This document shows positions 36,302-44,929 of a DNA stretch of 64,000 nt, piece after piece. The notes below the pieces were generated by a model. It ran no database searches. It was not told the DNA's origin and saw only the letters and a list, made by a program, of their open reading frames with translations. The stretch comes from Streptomyces rugosispiralis (GTDB lineage Bacteria; Actinomycetota; Actinomycetes; Streptomycetales; Streptomycetaceae). Each line of letters starts with the position of its first letter. Within the stretch, counting starts at the first letter, position 1. Made by a program: the position numbers and the translations under genes. The stretch is from contig NZ_JANIAA010000014.1 of assembly GCF_024505145.1 (NCBI RefSeq), forward strand, positions 1 through 64,000, read 5' to 3'.

Positions 36302-37052
36302 GCCGGACGGCGGTCCGCCGGTGGCCGGCTGACGGCCTGCCGGGCTGATGGCCGCCTCATCATCACCTCACCCACCTCTCGTCTCGGCACGTCTCGGTAC
36401 GAGTGGGGGTGCGAGTACGGGCGCGCCTCGTCAGGGGCGGGTACGGGTACGCGCACGCCTCCGAGCACGACCGCGGCCTTGGCCGCGGTCGGCCGTGGGG
36501 CTGTGGGGGCGCGTGTGACACGGCCTCGGGTGACATGGCTTCCTGTGGCATGCCTGGTGGGGCATGGCTGGCGCGGCGCGGCCTGGTGTGACGCGCGGCA
36601 TGGCCTGGTGTGACATGGCTAACAGGTCGTGGCGGGCCGGGGGTTGGTCCGCCGCCTAGGCCAGTGTGGCCACTGTGACGCCTTCGGCTGCCCGGTTACG
36701 CCCTCGGTCACCGGTGACTGTGGCCTGTCTGCCTGTCTGCCTGTCTGCCTGTCTGCCTGTCTGCCTGTCTGCCTGTCTGCCTGTCTGCGTGTGGGGCGTG
36801 GGTCTGGTCTGTGCGTGCCGTAGGCGGCCAGCGCCGGCGCAGACGCGTCCGCCGGAGCCCGAGGCTCAGCTACGGGCGCCCGCGCGCCCGTCCGCCTCGG
36901 TGTCCGCCACTGGGCGCCACGCGGTCCATCACCGCTGCCGCCGTCGCTCGCTGTTCGCTTTCCGTGCTCTCTGCCGCGCTGTCGTGCGTACCGTGCTGTC
37001 GTGCGTCTCCATCCATGTGCGCGAGCGGCTCGACCGCCCGGCGGGCACCGAC
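36302..37052. other. 750-bp gene-free gap with microsatellite
   Basis: Between the wblA stop and the ArsA-like ATPase stop. Apart from the 8-bp microsatellite at 36724 the region shows runs of TGTGGCATG/GTGACATGG (36520-36640) but no frame with a plausible start and family match. A possible gene here would have to be small or degenerate. Confidence 0.5.
36724..36788. repeat. octanucleotide microsatellite (CCTGTCTG)8
   Basis: Eight perfect copies of CCTGTCTG, less GC-rich than its surroundings. In coding frames it would give Cys-Leu-Pro-Val or Arg-Gln-Thr-Asp repeats; no start codon supports this. Perfect conservation of copies points to recent expansion by slippage, so copy number may vary between isolates. 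Confidence 0.85.
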
Positions 37053-38402
37053 TCAGCCCGCCACGCGATTGGCCCGCTCCGGCGGGACCGCGAGGCGATC
37101 GCCGATCGCCCGCAGTCCTGCCAAGTCGTGTACGTCGCCAGGGAGTGCGGCCACTTGGGCCACCGGAACCTCGGGATGGAGGGCCGTGAAGCGGTCGTGT
37201 GTGCGCTGCTCGCGTCCGAGCACCTGCATACGCTCCGCGTGCAGCCGAAGCAGTCCCGCGGCGAGCCGCTCCGCCGACGAGTCCGCCGACGTGGGGGAGA
37301 CGTCGGGGTCCGCTGCCGAGGGGTTCCGCGCTTGAGCATTCCCTGAGAGGGGATCGACAAATCCGCCATCGGCAAGATTTTCTGCCCCGGCGCCGTTCTT
37401 GGCCGGATCGCTTCCCTCCGCGGCGTTCGCGAGCGCATCGTCCGGATCCGCGGGGTCGCCCGCCAGGGTCAGGATCTCCGCGGCGGCCAACGCACGTTCC
37501 GCCGACAGCTGTTCGGCACCGCTGCCGTGGACCCGGTTCAGCACCAGTCCGGCCAGCGGCATCTGGTCCGCGGCCAGCCGTTCCACGAAGTACGCGGCCT
37601 CCCGCAGGGCATCCCGCTCGGGCGCGGCCACCACGAGGAATGCCGTACCCGGAGCCTGCAGGAGCCGGTAGGTGGCCTCCGCGCGAGTACGGAATCCGCC
37701 GAACATGGTGTCCATCGCGGCAGCAAACGTCTGAACGTCGCGCATCAGCTGCCCGCCGAGCACCTTGCTGACCGTGCCCGTCATCATCGAGACGCCCACG
37801 TTCAGGAACTTCATCCCGGCCTTGCCGCCCACCTTGGCCGGGGCCATCAGGACCTTGATGAACTTCCCGTCCAGGAAGGAGCCGAGACGTTTCGGCGCGT
37901 CCAGGAAGTCCAGCGCCGACCGGCTGGGCGGGGTGTCGACGACGATCAGGTCCCATTCGTCGCGGGCCCGGAGCTGGCCGAGCTTCTCCATGGCCATGTA
38001 CTCCTGCGTGCCCGCGAAACCGGCCGAGAGCGACTGGTAGAAGGGGTTCGCGAGGATCGCCCGGCCGCGCTCGGGGTCGGCGTGCGCCTCGACGAACTCG
38101 TCGAACGTCCGCTTCATGTCGAGCATCATGGCGTGCAGCTCGCCGCCGTTCCCGCCGCCGATGCCCTCCACCCGGCGCGGGATGTTGTCCAGCGCGTCGA
38201 TGCCCATGGACTGCGCGAGCCGGCGGGCCGGGTCGATGGTGAGGACGACGACCTTACGGCCGCGCTCGGCGGCCCGTACGCCCAGGGCGGCGGCGGTGGT
38301 GGTCTTACCGACGCCACCGGAGCCGCAGCACACCACGATGCGGGTCTGCGGATCGTCCAGCAGGACGTCGATGTCCAGCCGGGGTGCCACGTCCATGCTC
38401 AT
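37053..38402 (-). CDS. ArsA/GET3-like anion-transporting ATPase (second of pair)
   Basis: 449 residues from ATG 38402, which has AGGAGG just upstream; an in-frame GTG at 38468 overlaps the stop of the first ATPase. P-loop CGSGGVGKTT (26-35), switch LTIDPARRLAQS and switch II VVDTPPSRSALDFLD. A long acidic insertion (about 335-395) rich in Asp/Ala/Pro separates the ATPase core from the C-terminal helix. The Rv3679/Rv3680 pair of mycobacteria has the same arrangement beside whiB4, crp and ridA-type genes. Exact substrate unknown. Confidence 0.92.
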   Translation of the reverse strand: MSMDVAPRLDIDVLLDDPQTRIVVCCGSGGVGKTTTAAALGVRAAERGRKVVVLTIDPARRLAQSMGIDALDNIPRRVEGIGGGNGGELHAMMLDMKRTFDEFVEAHADPERGRAILANPFYQSLSAGFAGTQEYMAMEKLGQLRARDEWDLIVVDTPPSRSALDFLDAPKRLGSFLDGKFIKVLMAPAKVGGKAGMKFLNVGVSMMTGTVSKVLGGQLMRDVQTFAAAMDTMFGGFRTRAEATYRLLQAPGTAFLVVAAPERDALREAAYFVERLAADQMPLAGLVLNRVHGSGAEQLSAERALAAAEILTLAGDPADPDDALANAAEGSDPAKNGAGAENLADGGFVDPLSGNAQARNPSAADPDVSPTSADSSAERLAAGLLRLHAERMQVLGREQRTHDRFTALHPEVPVAQVAALPGDVHDLAGLRAIGDRLAVPPERANRVAG

Positions 38403-38455
38403 GCCGCCTCCTGCGTACGACTCGTTGTCCGTGGCGCCCTTACGGCGGGCGCCGC

Positions 38456-39433
38456 TCACACCGGCCACTGCTTGCGCAGATCCGCCGCGAGCCGGTACAG
38501 CCCGGCCAGGTCGATGCCGTCCGTGAGCAGTTCCAACTCGTGCAGCGGCAGACCCAGCCCGGTCAGCTCGGCGCGCTGCGCCCGCTCCAGCGCCACCCGC
38601 TCGGCGTGCTCGCGCGCCTGCTCCAGCAGCGGGTCGACCAGCCGCTCGGCCATGCCGCCGCGGCGCGCACCGCCCAGGCCCGCCTGGGAGAGCGCCTTGG
38701 CGACGGCCGCGCGCTGCCCGTTGGCGGCCACCTCGACGGCCTCGTGGTCGAGGATCGCGGGCCGGACCATGTTGATGATGACCCCGCCCGTCGGAAGGCC
38801 GTCGGCGCGCAGCTCGGCGATGCCGTCCGCGGTCTCCTGGACCGGCATCTCCTCCAGCAGGGTCACCATGTGGACCGCGGTCTGGGGGGACTTCAGGACG
38901 CGCATCACGGCCTGGGCCTGATTGTGTATCGGGCCGGTCCTGGCCAGCCCGGCCACCTCGTGGTTGACGTTCAGGAAGCGGGTGATGCGGCCGGTGGGCG
39001 GCGCGTCCATGACCACGGAGTCGTAGACGAAGCTGCCGTCCTTGCCCTTACGGCGCACCGCCTCGCACGCCTTGCCGGTCAGCAGGACGTCGCGCAGCCC
39101 CGGGGCGATGGTGGTCGCGAAGTCGATCGCGCCGAGCTTCTTGAGGGCGCGTCCGGCCGAGCCCAGCTTGTAGAACATATGGAGGTAGTCCAGGAGCGCG
39201 AACTCCGGATCGATCGCCAGAGCGTGCACCTCCCCGCCGCCCGGCGCGGTGGCGATCTTCCGCTCCTCATAGGGCAGCGGCTCCGTTTCGAAGAGCTGCG
39301 CGATGCCCTGGCGGCCCTCGACCTCCACCAGCAGGGTGCGCCTGCCATCGGCCGCGAGGGCCAGCGCGAGTGCGGCGGCGACCGTGGTCTTGCCGGTTCC
39401 GCCCTTGCCACTGACGACATGGAGCCTGCTCAC
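38456..39433 (-). CDS. ArsA/GET3-like ATPase (first of pair)
   Basis: 325 residues. Deviant P-loop SGKGGTGKTT (8-17), switch LLVEVEGRQGIAQLF, and VVMDAPPTGRITRFL. Probably forms a heterodimer with the product of the next gene, 53 bp downstream. GTG start at 39433 is directly at MSRLHVVSG. Homologues bind and hydrolyse ATP in response to metabolites or help envelope/redox stress; role here inferred from synteny only. Confidence 0.93.
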   Translation of the reverse strand: MSRLHVVSGKGGTGKTTVAAALALALAADGRRTLLVEVEGRQGIAQLFETEPLPYEERKIATAPGGGEVHALAIDPEFALLDYLHMFYKLGSAGRALKKLGAIDFATTIAPGLRDVLLTGKACEAVRRKGKDGSFVYDSVVMDAPPTGRITRFLNVNHEVAGLARTGPIHNQAQAVMRVLKSPQTAVHMVTLLEEMPVQETADGIAELRADGLPTGGVIINMVRPAILDHEAVEVAANGQRAAVAKALSQAGLGGARRGGMAERLVDPLLEQAREHAERVALERAQRAELTGLGLPLHELELLTDGIDLAGLYRLAADLRKQWPV

Positions 39434-39505
39434 AGTGGGGAGCCTAACCAGTCCCCCCTCGCCCTACGCACCAGGGCCCGGCGGAGAGGCATTACAGTCG
39501 GCCCC

Positions 39506-39661
39506 ATGACCAAGTGGGAATACGCGACCGTACCGCTGCTCGTGCACGCCACGAAGCAGATTCTGGACACCTGGGGCGAGGACGGCTGGGAGCTGGTCCA
39601 GGTGGTCCCCGGCCCGAACCCGGAGCAGCTGGTGGCCTATCTGAAGCGGGAGAAGGGCTGA
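39506..39661 (+). CDS. DUF4177 small protein
   Basis: 51 residues: MTKWEYATVPLLV followed by a helix ending WGEDGWELVQVVPG and a strand. This fold is the common small DUF4177 type, with an invariant GWEL motif. Function unknown. ATG 39506 and a stop overlapping the ATG of the RidA gene (TGATG at 39659) show translational coupling. Divergent from the ATPase pair by 72 bp. Confidence 0.88.
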   Translation: MTKWEYATVPLLVHATKQILDTWGEDGWELVQVVPGPNPEQLVAYLKREKG

Positions 39662-40131
39662 TGGCGGGCGGCACGGTCGAGGGCAGGCTCGCCGGGCTCG
39701 GCCTGACGCTGCCCGCGGTCGCGGCGCCCCTGGCCTCCTATGTGCCCGCGCTCCGCACCGGCCCGTACGTCTACACCTCGGGTCAGCTGCCGCTGGTCGA
39801 GGGGAAGCTGGGCGTGACCGGCAAGGTCGGCGCGGAGGTCACCCCCGAGGAGGCCAAGGACCTGGCGCGCGTCTGTGCGCTGAACGCGCTGGCCGCCGTG
39901 AAGTCGGCCGTCGGCGACCTCGACCGGATCGTGCGGGTCGTGAAGGTCGTCGGCTTCGTCGCCTCCGCGTCGGACTTCACCGGCCAGCCGGGTGTCATCA
40001 ACGGCGCGAGCGAGCTGCTGGGCGAGGCCCTGGGCGACGCGGGCGTGCACGCGCGCAGCGCGGTGGGCGTGGCGGTGCTGCCCCTGGACGCGCCGGTCGA
40101 GGTCGAGATCCAGGTCGAGGTCGCGGACTAG
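39661..40131 (+). CDS. RidA-family protein
   Basis: 156 residues of the YjgF/RidA family, actinobacterial longer subtype (Rv3678c-like). Core LRTGPYVYTSGQLPLVEG and the central VVKVVGFVASASDF fit trimeric enamine/imine deaminases. The arginine that binds the substrate carboxylate in typical RidA should lie in the ARSAVGVAVLP segment (Arg134 or nearby), so deaminase activity is possible. Coupled to the DUF4177 gene. Confidence 0.93.
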   Translation: MAGGTVEGRLAGLGLTLPAVAAPLASYVPALRTGPYVYTSGQLPLVEGKLGVTGKVGAEVTPEEAKDLARVCALNALAAVKSAVGDLDRIVRVVKVVGFVASASDFTGQPGVINGASELLGEALGDAGVHARSAVGVAVLPLDAPVEVEIQVEVAD

Positions 40132-40315
40132 CGGGCGCCGGGTCGCGGACGGGCGGGCGGTGCCATTGGGCGGTCCCGTGGACGATCCCGCCGGTGGGCG
40201 CACGCGCAGGCGTAGGTGGACCCGGACCGGTGTGACGGCCGGTGCGCGGACCGGCCCCGGCGTGGCGTCGCGGGGGCCACTCGAACATCAGCCCGTAAGC
40301 GCATAGCATCCGGCC

Positions 40316-41419
40316 ATGTCCACTACGAATGGCCAGTGGTACCCACCCGAGTGGCCAGAGCGGATCCGGTTGCTGTCGGCCGGTGAGCTCACACCGGTGA
40401 CACCGCGCCGGGCCGCCACCGTCCTGCTGCTGCGGGACGGACCGTACGGATCGGCCGGGCAGGACGCACCACAGGACGCACAGGACGCTCAGGGCGGGGA
40501 CGGGGAGCACACACCGGACGAACTCGCCGCGGCGGAGCGGTCCGACGCGGTGGAGCGGTCCGCCGCGGCGCGGGAGTCCGCGGGGGCGCCGGGGCCCGTG
40601 GAGGCCGCGGAAGCCCCTGAAACGCCCCCAGAGGGCCTGCCGGACGCGGCGGGAGGGGCCGCCGGTCCCGCCGTCTACATGTTGCGCAGACGCGCCTCCA
40701 TGGCCTTCGCCGGAGGCGCGTACGCCTATCCGGGCGGTTCCGTGGACCCGCGCGACGAGCGGATGGTCACCTGGGCCGGTCCCTCGCGGGCGCAGTGGGC
40801 GCGGCGGCTGGGCCTGGACCCGAGTGAGGGGACGCAGGCGCAGGCCATCGTGTGCGCGGCGGTTCGCGAGACCTTCGAGGAGGCGGGGGTGCTGCTCGCG
40901 GGCCCGACGCCGCACACGGTGGTCGCGGACACGACGGGGGACGACTGGGAGGCGGACCGCGCGGCGCTGGTCGCCCGGGATCTGTCCTTCGCGGAGTTCC
41001 TGGACCGCCGGGGGCTCGTGCTCCGCTCGGACCTGTTGAGCTGCTGGGCGCGCTGGATCACGCCGGAGTTCGAACCGCGCCGCTACGACACCTGGTTCTT
41101 CGTGGCTGCGTTGCCGCGGGGGCAGCGCACCCGTAACGCCTCCACGGAGGCGGACCGGACGGTCTGGATCCGTCCCGGTGACGCGGCCGACGGCTACGAC
41201 CGGGGCGAGCTGTTGATGATGCCGCCCACGATCGCGACGCTGCGCCAGCTCGCGGCCTACGGTTCGGTCACCGACGCGCTGGCCGCCGCGACGGACCGGG
41301 ATCTGACGCCGGTCCTGGCGCGGGCGCGGGTGGAGAACGGGGAACTGGTGCTGAGCTGGCCGGGCCATGATGAGTTCACCAAACACATCCCGGGAGCCAC
41401 GGGGGGACCTTCCGCATGA
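40316..41419 (+). CDS. Nudix hydrolase, long form
   Basis: 367 residues. Begins MSTTNGQWYPPEWPERIRLL; the Nudix core is interrupted by an acidic Ala/Glu/Pro insertion (about 45-110). The box is degenerate in sequence but recognisable in FAGGAYAYPGGSVDP and ETFEEAGVLLAG (about 126-140 and 185-196). The class includes NUDT19/coenzyme A-related hydrolases. Overlaps the MBL gene by ATGA. Confidence 0.88.
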   Translation: MSTTNGQWYPPEWPERIRLLSAGELTPVTPRRAATVLLLRDGPYGSAGQDAPQDAQDAQGGDGEHTPDELAAAERSDAVERSAAARESAGAPGPVEAAEAPETPPEGLPDAAGGAAGPAVYMLRRRASMAFAGGAYAYPGGSVDPRDERMVTWAGPSRAQWARRLGLDPSEGTQAQAIVCAAVRETFEEAGVLLAGPTPHTVVADTTGDDWEADRAALVARDLSFAEFLDRRGLVLRSDLLSCWARWITPEFEPRRYDTWFFVAALPRGQRTRNASTEADRTVWIRPGDAADGYDRGELLMMPPTIATLRQLAAYGSVTDALAAATDRDLTPVLARARVENGELVLSWPGHDEFTKHIPGATGGPSA

Positions 41420-42246
41420 CGAACGCATCCGCTCTGCCCGGTCAGCCGCGCGGGGGCATGATCGGTGGCCCGGCCACCGACCGGGCCGTCTGCGTCCTGG
41501 CGCCGAACGCCTCGCCCATGACCTTGGACGGCACCAACACCTGGATCGTCGCCGAGCCCGACTCCGACCTGGCCGTCGTCATCGACCCAGGGCCGCTGGA
41601 CGACGCCCACCTCAAGGAGGTCATCGCGACCGCCGAGCGGGCGGGCAGGCGGGTGGCGCAGACGCTGCTCACACATGGCCACCCGGACCACGCGGAGGGC
41701 GCGGCGCGCTTCGCCGAGCTGACGCGGACGTCCGTAAGGGCGCTGGATCCGGCGCTGCGACTGGGGGACGAGGGGCTGGAGCTGGGGGACGTCATAACCA
41801 CCGGCGGTCTGGAACTGCGGGTGGTGCCCACGCCCGGCCATACCGCCGACTCGCTGTCCTTCCACCTTCCGGCCGATGGCGCGGTCCTTACGGGCGACAC
41901 GGTGCTCGGGCGGGGCACGACCGTCGTCGCGCATCCGGACGGGCGGCTCGGCGACTATCTGGACTCGCTGCGGCGGCTGCGCTCGCTGACGGTGGACGAC
42001 GGGGTGGACACCGTCCTGCCGGGCCACGGGCCGGTGCTGAACGACGCCCGGGGCGCCGTGGAGTACTACCTCGCCCATCGCGCCAACCGGCTCGCGCAGG
42101 TGGAGACGGCGTTCGAGGACGGCTACCGGACGCCCTCGGAGGTCGTGGCGCATGTCTACGCGGACGTGGACCGGTCCCTGTGGCCGGCGGCGGAGCTGTC
42201 GGTCCGGGCCCAGTTGGACTATCTGCGCGAGCACGGGCTGATCTGA
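41416..42246 (+). CDS. MBL-fold metallo-hydrolase (LACTB2-like)
   Basis: 276 residues. Metal site THGHPDHAEG (86-95), His in VVPTPGHTADSLSF, Asp in LTGDTVLGRG and His in VLPGHGP. C-terminal winged-helix-like region with YLAHRANRLAQVE is as in LACTB2-type endoribonuclease/hydrolases (Rv3677c-like). Coupled to the Nudix gene by ATGA. Followed by a shared terminator with crp. Confidence 0.92.
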   Translation: MTNASALPGQPRGGMIGGPATDRAVCVLAPNASPMTLDGTNTWIVAEPDSDLAVVIDPGPLDDAHLKEVIATAERAGRRVAQTLLTHGHPDHAEGAARFAELTRTSVRALDPALRLGDEGLELGDVITTGGLELRVVPTPGHTADSLSFHLPADGAVLTGDTVLGRGTTVVAHPDGRLGDYLDSLRRLRSLTVDDGVDTVLPGHGPVLNDARGAVEYYLAHRANRLAQVETAFEDGYRTPSEVVAHVYADVDRSLWPAAELSVRAQLDYLREHGLI

Positions 42247-42405
42247 CCGCGCGGGCACGGGCTGATCTCGGGCCGGCACTTCCCGGAGCCTTGTGGGCCC
42301 GCGGCTTGTCGGCCCGTGGCTTGTGGGCCCACCGCCTGCGGCCCCCGGCTTTTGGGCCCGCCGCCCGTAGGCCCGCCGCCCGTAGCCCCATCCGTTCATG
42401 AGCGC

Positions 42406-42442
42406 CGTAAGGGGCCCGCCGGAATCCGGCGGGCCCCTTACG
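42406..42442. terminator. perfect bidirectional hairpin terminator between MBL gene and crp
   Basis: An 18-bp stem from CGTAAGGGGCCCGCCGGA with a 2-bp gap, followed on the plus strand by TTCGGTCTCTTGT. Lies between two convergent genes. Confidence 0.85.
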
Positions 42443-42468
42443 TTCGGTCTCTTGTGTTCCGTCCGGCG

Positions 42469-43143
42469 TCAGCGGGAGCGCTTGGCCAGCCGCTCGACGT
42501 CCAGCAGGATCACCGCACGCGCCTCCAGCCGCAGCCAGCCGCGGCCCGCGAAGTCGGCGAGCGCCTTGTTGACGGTCTCGCGGGAGGCGCCGACCAGCTG
42601 GGCCAGCTCCTCCTGGGTCAGGTCGTGGACGACGTGGATGCCTTCCTCCGACTGCACGCCGAAGCGGCGCGACAGGTCCAGCAGGGCCCTGGCGACCCGG
42701 CCCGGAACGTCGGAGAAGACCAGGTCGGACATCTGGTCATTGGTCTTGCGCAGGCGCCGGGCGACCGCGCGCAGCAGCGCGGAGGCGACCTCGGGCCGGG
42801 CGTTCAGCCACGGCTGGAGATCGCCGTGGCCGAGGCCGAGCAGCTTGACCTCGGTGAGGGCGGTGGCGGTGGCGGTGCGCGGGCCCGGGTCGAAGAGCGA
42901 CAGCTCGCCGATCAGCTCGCCGGGGCCGAGCACGGCCAGCATGTTCTCGCGGCCGTCGGGAGAGGTGCGGTGGAGCTTCACCTTGCCCTCGGTGACCACG
43001 TACAGGCGATCGCCGGGGTCCCCTTCGTGGAAGAGTGCGTCACCCCGCGCGAGGGTGACCTCTCCCATGGAGGCGCGCAGCTCAGCGGCCTGCTCGTCAT
43101 CGAGCGCCGCGAAGAGCGGGGCGCGCCGCAGAACGTCGTCCAC
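42469..43143 (-). CDS. crp: Crp/Fnr-family transcriptional regulator
   Basis: 224 residues from GTG 43143, preceded by GGAGAG; identical in length to Streptomyces Crp. cAMP-binding beta-roll with GELIGELSLFDPGPRTATATA (about 72-92, given in part) and C-terminal winged helix with LTQEELAQLVGASRETVNKAL. In Streptomyces, Crp controls germination and secondary metabolism. A symmetric GTG-N8-CAC sequence lies 63 bp upstream (separate entry). Divergent from nth. Confidence 0.95.
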   Translation of the reverse strand: MDDVLRRAPLFAALDDEQAAELRASMGEVTLARGDALFHEGDPGDRLYVVTEGKVKLHRTSPDGRENMLAVLGPGELIGELSLFDPGPRTATATALTEVKLLGLGHGDLQPWLNARPEVASALLRAVARRLRKTNDQMSDLVFSDVPGRVARALLDLSRRFGVQSEEGIHVVHDLTQEELAQLVGASRETVNKALADFAGRGWLRLEARAVILLDVERLAKRSR

Positions 43144-43205
43144 GAGTCTCTCCTTGTCGACATGCACAGGGGACCGACGTCCCCATGATGCCGGACGGTA
43201 AAACA

Positions 43206-43219
43206 GTGCGATCAATCAC
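43206..43219. promoter_or_regulatory. candidate Crp-binding site upstream of crp
   Basis: GTG CGATCAAT CAC, with the GTG-N8-CAC half-site spacing known for actinobacterial Crp/GlxR sites, in the 180-bp crp/nth intergenic region, 63 nt before the crp start. Suggests autoregulation; not tested. Confidence 0.5.
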
Positions 43220-43322
43220 AAGTTTGACGCACTGGCCTGCCGAGCTGTGCGGCAGGGGTCCGATTGGGGGCCTCTTCACGGTGGCCGGGCCGGATGTCAG
43301 TGGGTGGGCTTAGGCTGGCCGG

Positions 43323-44237
43323 GTGTCCAATACGCCGGTGAGAGCACAGGGCAAGGGGGCCGGACGGGTGACCGCACCTCGTAATTCCGCTGTGGGCGAA
43401 CAAGAATCCGCCGACTCGACAGAAGCCTCGAAACCACATAAATCGGTCAAGGGCTCGAAGGGAGCCCGTCCCGAGTCCCGGCTCGCCCTCGTCCGCCGCG
43501 CCCGGCGCATCAACCGCGAGCTCGCCGAGGTGTATCCGTACGCCCATCCCGAGCTGGACTTCGAGAACTCGTTCCAGCTGCTGGTGGCCACGGTCCTGTC
43601 GGCACAGACCACCGATCTGCGGGTCAACCAGACCACCCCCGCGCTCTTCGCCGCGTATCCGACGCCCGAGGACATGGCCGCCGCCGAGCCGGAGGCCCTG
43701 GAGCAGCTGATCCGGCCCACCGGCTTCTTCCGCGCCAAGGCCAAATCGCTGCTCGGCCTGTCCGCCGCCCTCCGCGACCGCTTCGGCGGCGAGGTCCCGG
43801 GCCGGCTCGAGGACCTGGTCACCCTGCCCGGTGTCGGCCGTAAGACGGCCAATGTGGTGCTCGGCAATGCCTTCGGGGTGCCGGGCCTGACCGTGGACAC
43901 CCACTTCGGGCGGCTGGTGCGGCGCTGGAAGTGGACCACCCAGGAGGACCCCGAGAAGGTCGAGGCGGAGATCGCCGCGCTCTTCCCCAAGAGCGAGTGG
44001 ACGATGCTCTCGCACCGCATCATCTTCCACGGCCGCCGCGTCTGCCACGCCCGCAAGCCCGCGTGCGGCGCCTGCCCGATCGCCCCGCTCTGCCCGGCGT
44101 ACGGGGAGGGCGAGACCGACCCGGACAAGGCGAAGAAGCTGCTGAAGTACGAGATGGGCGGCCAGCCGGGCCAGCGCCTGCGCCCGCCGTCCGACTACCC
44201 CGGCCGTCCCGCCGCCCCCCTGGGAGCCGCCGGGTGA
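43323..44237 (+). CDS. nth: endonuclease III (Nth)
   Basis: 304 residues. Helix-hairpin-helix LPGVGRKTANVVL (168-180) with catalytic Lys174, Asp192 in VDTHFGRLV, and a [4Fe-4S] cluster Cys-x6-Cys-x2-Cys-x5-Cys (in VCHARKPACGACPIAPLC). The first 50 residues form a basic, disordered extension not found in E. coli Nth; a shorter start is possible, but GTG 43323 is supported by position. Base-excision repair of oxidised pyrimidines. Overlaps the Nudix gene by GTGA. Confidence 0.95.
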   Translation: MSNTPVRAQGKGAGRVTAPRNSAVGEQESADSTEASKPHKSVKGSKGARPESRLALVRRARRINRELAEVYPYAHPELDFENSFQLLVATVLSAQTTDLRVNQTTPALFAAYPTPEDMAAAEPEALEQLIRPTGFFRAKAKSLLGLSAALRDRFGGEVPGRLEDLVTLPGVGRKTANVVLGNAFGVPGLTVDTHFGRLVRRWKWTTQEDPEKVEAEIAALFPKSEWTMLSHRIIFHGRRVCHARKPACGACPIAPLCPAYGEGETDPDKAKKLLKYEMGGQPGQRLRPPSDYPGRPAAPLGAAG

Positions 44238-44917
44238 CGAGCACATACGGGGATGTGGAGGTCAGCGCCCAGGGGCTGCCGGAGTGGCTGCTCCCGGTGG
44301 CCCGGCTGGCCGAGACGATCGAGCCGCGCCAGCTGAGCCGGTTTCTGCCGCCCGCGCAGGGCGGAGGCCGCCCCTCCGCTGTGCTGGTGCTCTTCGGCGA
44401 GGGCCCCGGCGGCCCCGAGCTGCTGCTCATGGAGCGCTCCGGCTCGCTGCGCTCGCACGCCGGCCAGCCCTCGTTCCCCGGCGGCGCCCTCGACCCGGAG
44501 GACGGGGATCCGGAGGAGGAGGGCCCGCTGCGCGCGGCGCTGCGCGAGGCCGAGGAGGAGACCGGGCTCGACCCCTCGGGCGTCCAGGTCTTCGCGGTGC
44601 TGCCGCGGCTCTACATCCCGGTGAGCGGCTTCGTCGTCACCCCGGTGCTGGGCTGGTGGCGCCGGCCCACCCCGGTCGGGCCGGTGGACCTGGCCGAGAC
44701 GGCCCGGGTCTTCACGGTCCCCGTGGCGGATCTCACGGACCCGGAGAACCGGGCCACCACCGTCCACCCCAGCGGCCACCGGGGGCCCGCCTTCCTGGTG
44801 GGATCCGCTCTGGTCTGGGGTTTCACCGCCGGAGTGATCGATCGCATCCTGCATTACGCCGGGTGGGAGCGACCGTGGGACCGAGCCAAGCGCGTCCCAC
44901 TCGACTGGCGCGCGTGA
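44234..44917 (+). CDS. CoA pyrophosphatase-type Nudix hydrolase
   Basis: 227 residues. Has the coenzyme-A Nudix signature LLMERSGSLRSHAGQPSFPGG (here split: MERSGSLRSHAGQ then PSFPGG) followed by a complete box with REAEEETGLDP. Degrades CoA, acyl-CoA or related nucleotides. GTG overlaps nth. In mycobacteria the same gene (Rv3672c) is likewise beside marP and nth. Followed by marP after 13 bp. Confidence 0.93.
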   Translation: MTSTYGDVEVSAQGLPEWLLPVARLAETIEPRQLSRFLPPAQGGGRPSAVLVLFGEGPGGPELLLMERSGSLRSHAGQPSFPGGALDPEDGDPEEEGPLRAALREAEEETGLDPSGVQVFAVLPRLYIPVSGFVVTPVLGWWRRPTPVGPVDLAETARVFTVPVADLTDPENRATTVHPSGHRGPAFLVGSALVWGFTAGVIDRILHYAGWERPWDRAKRVPLDWRA

Positions 44918-44929
44918 GACGGTGTTCCG

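Noticed and set aside
36619..37956. 445-codon minus-strand frame containing the microsatellite
   Set aside because: Mostly the shadow of the ArsA-like ATPase in another frame; the microsatellite part has repeated RQADRQTG and no supporting start signal.
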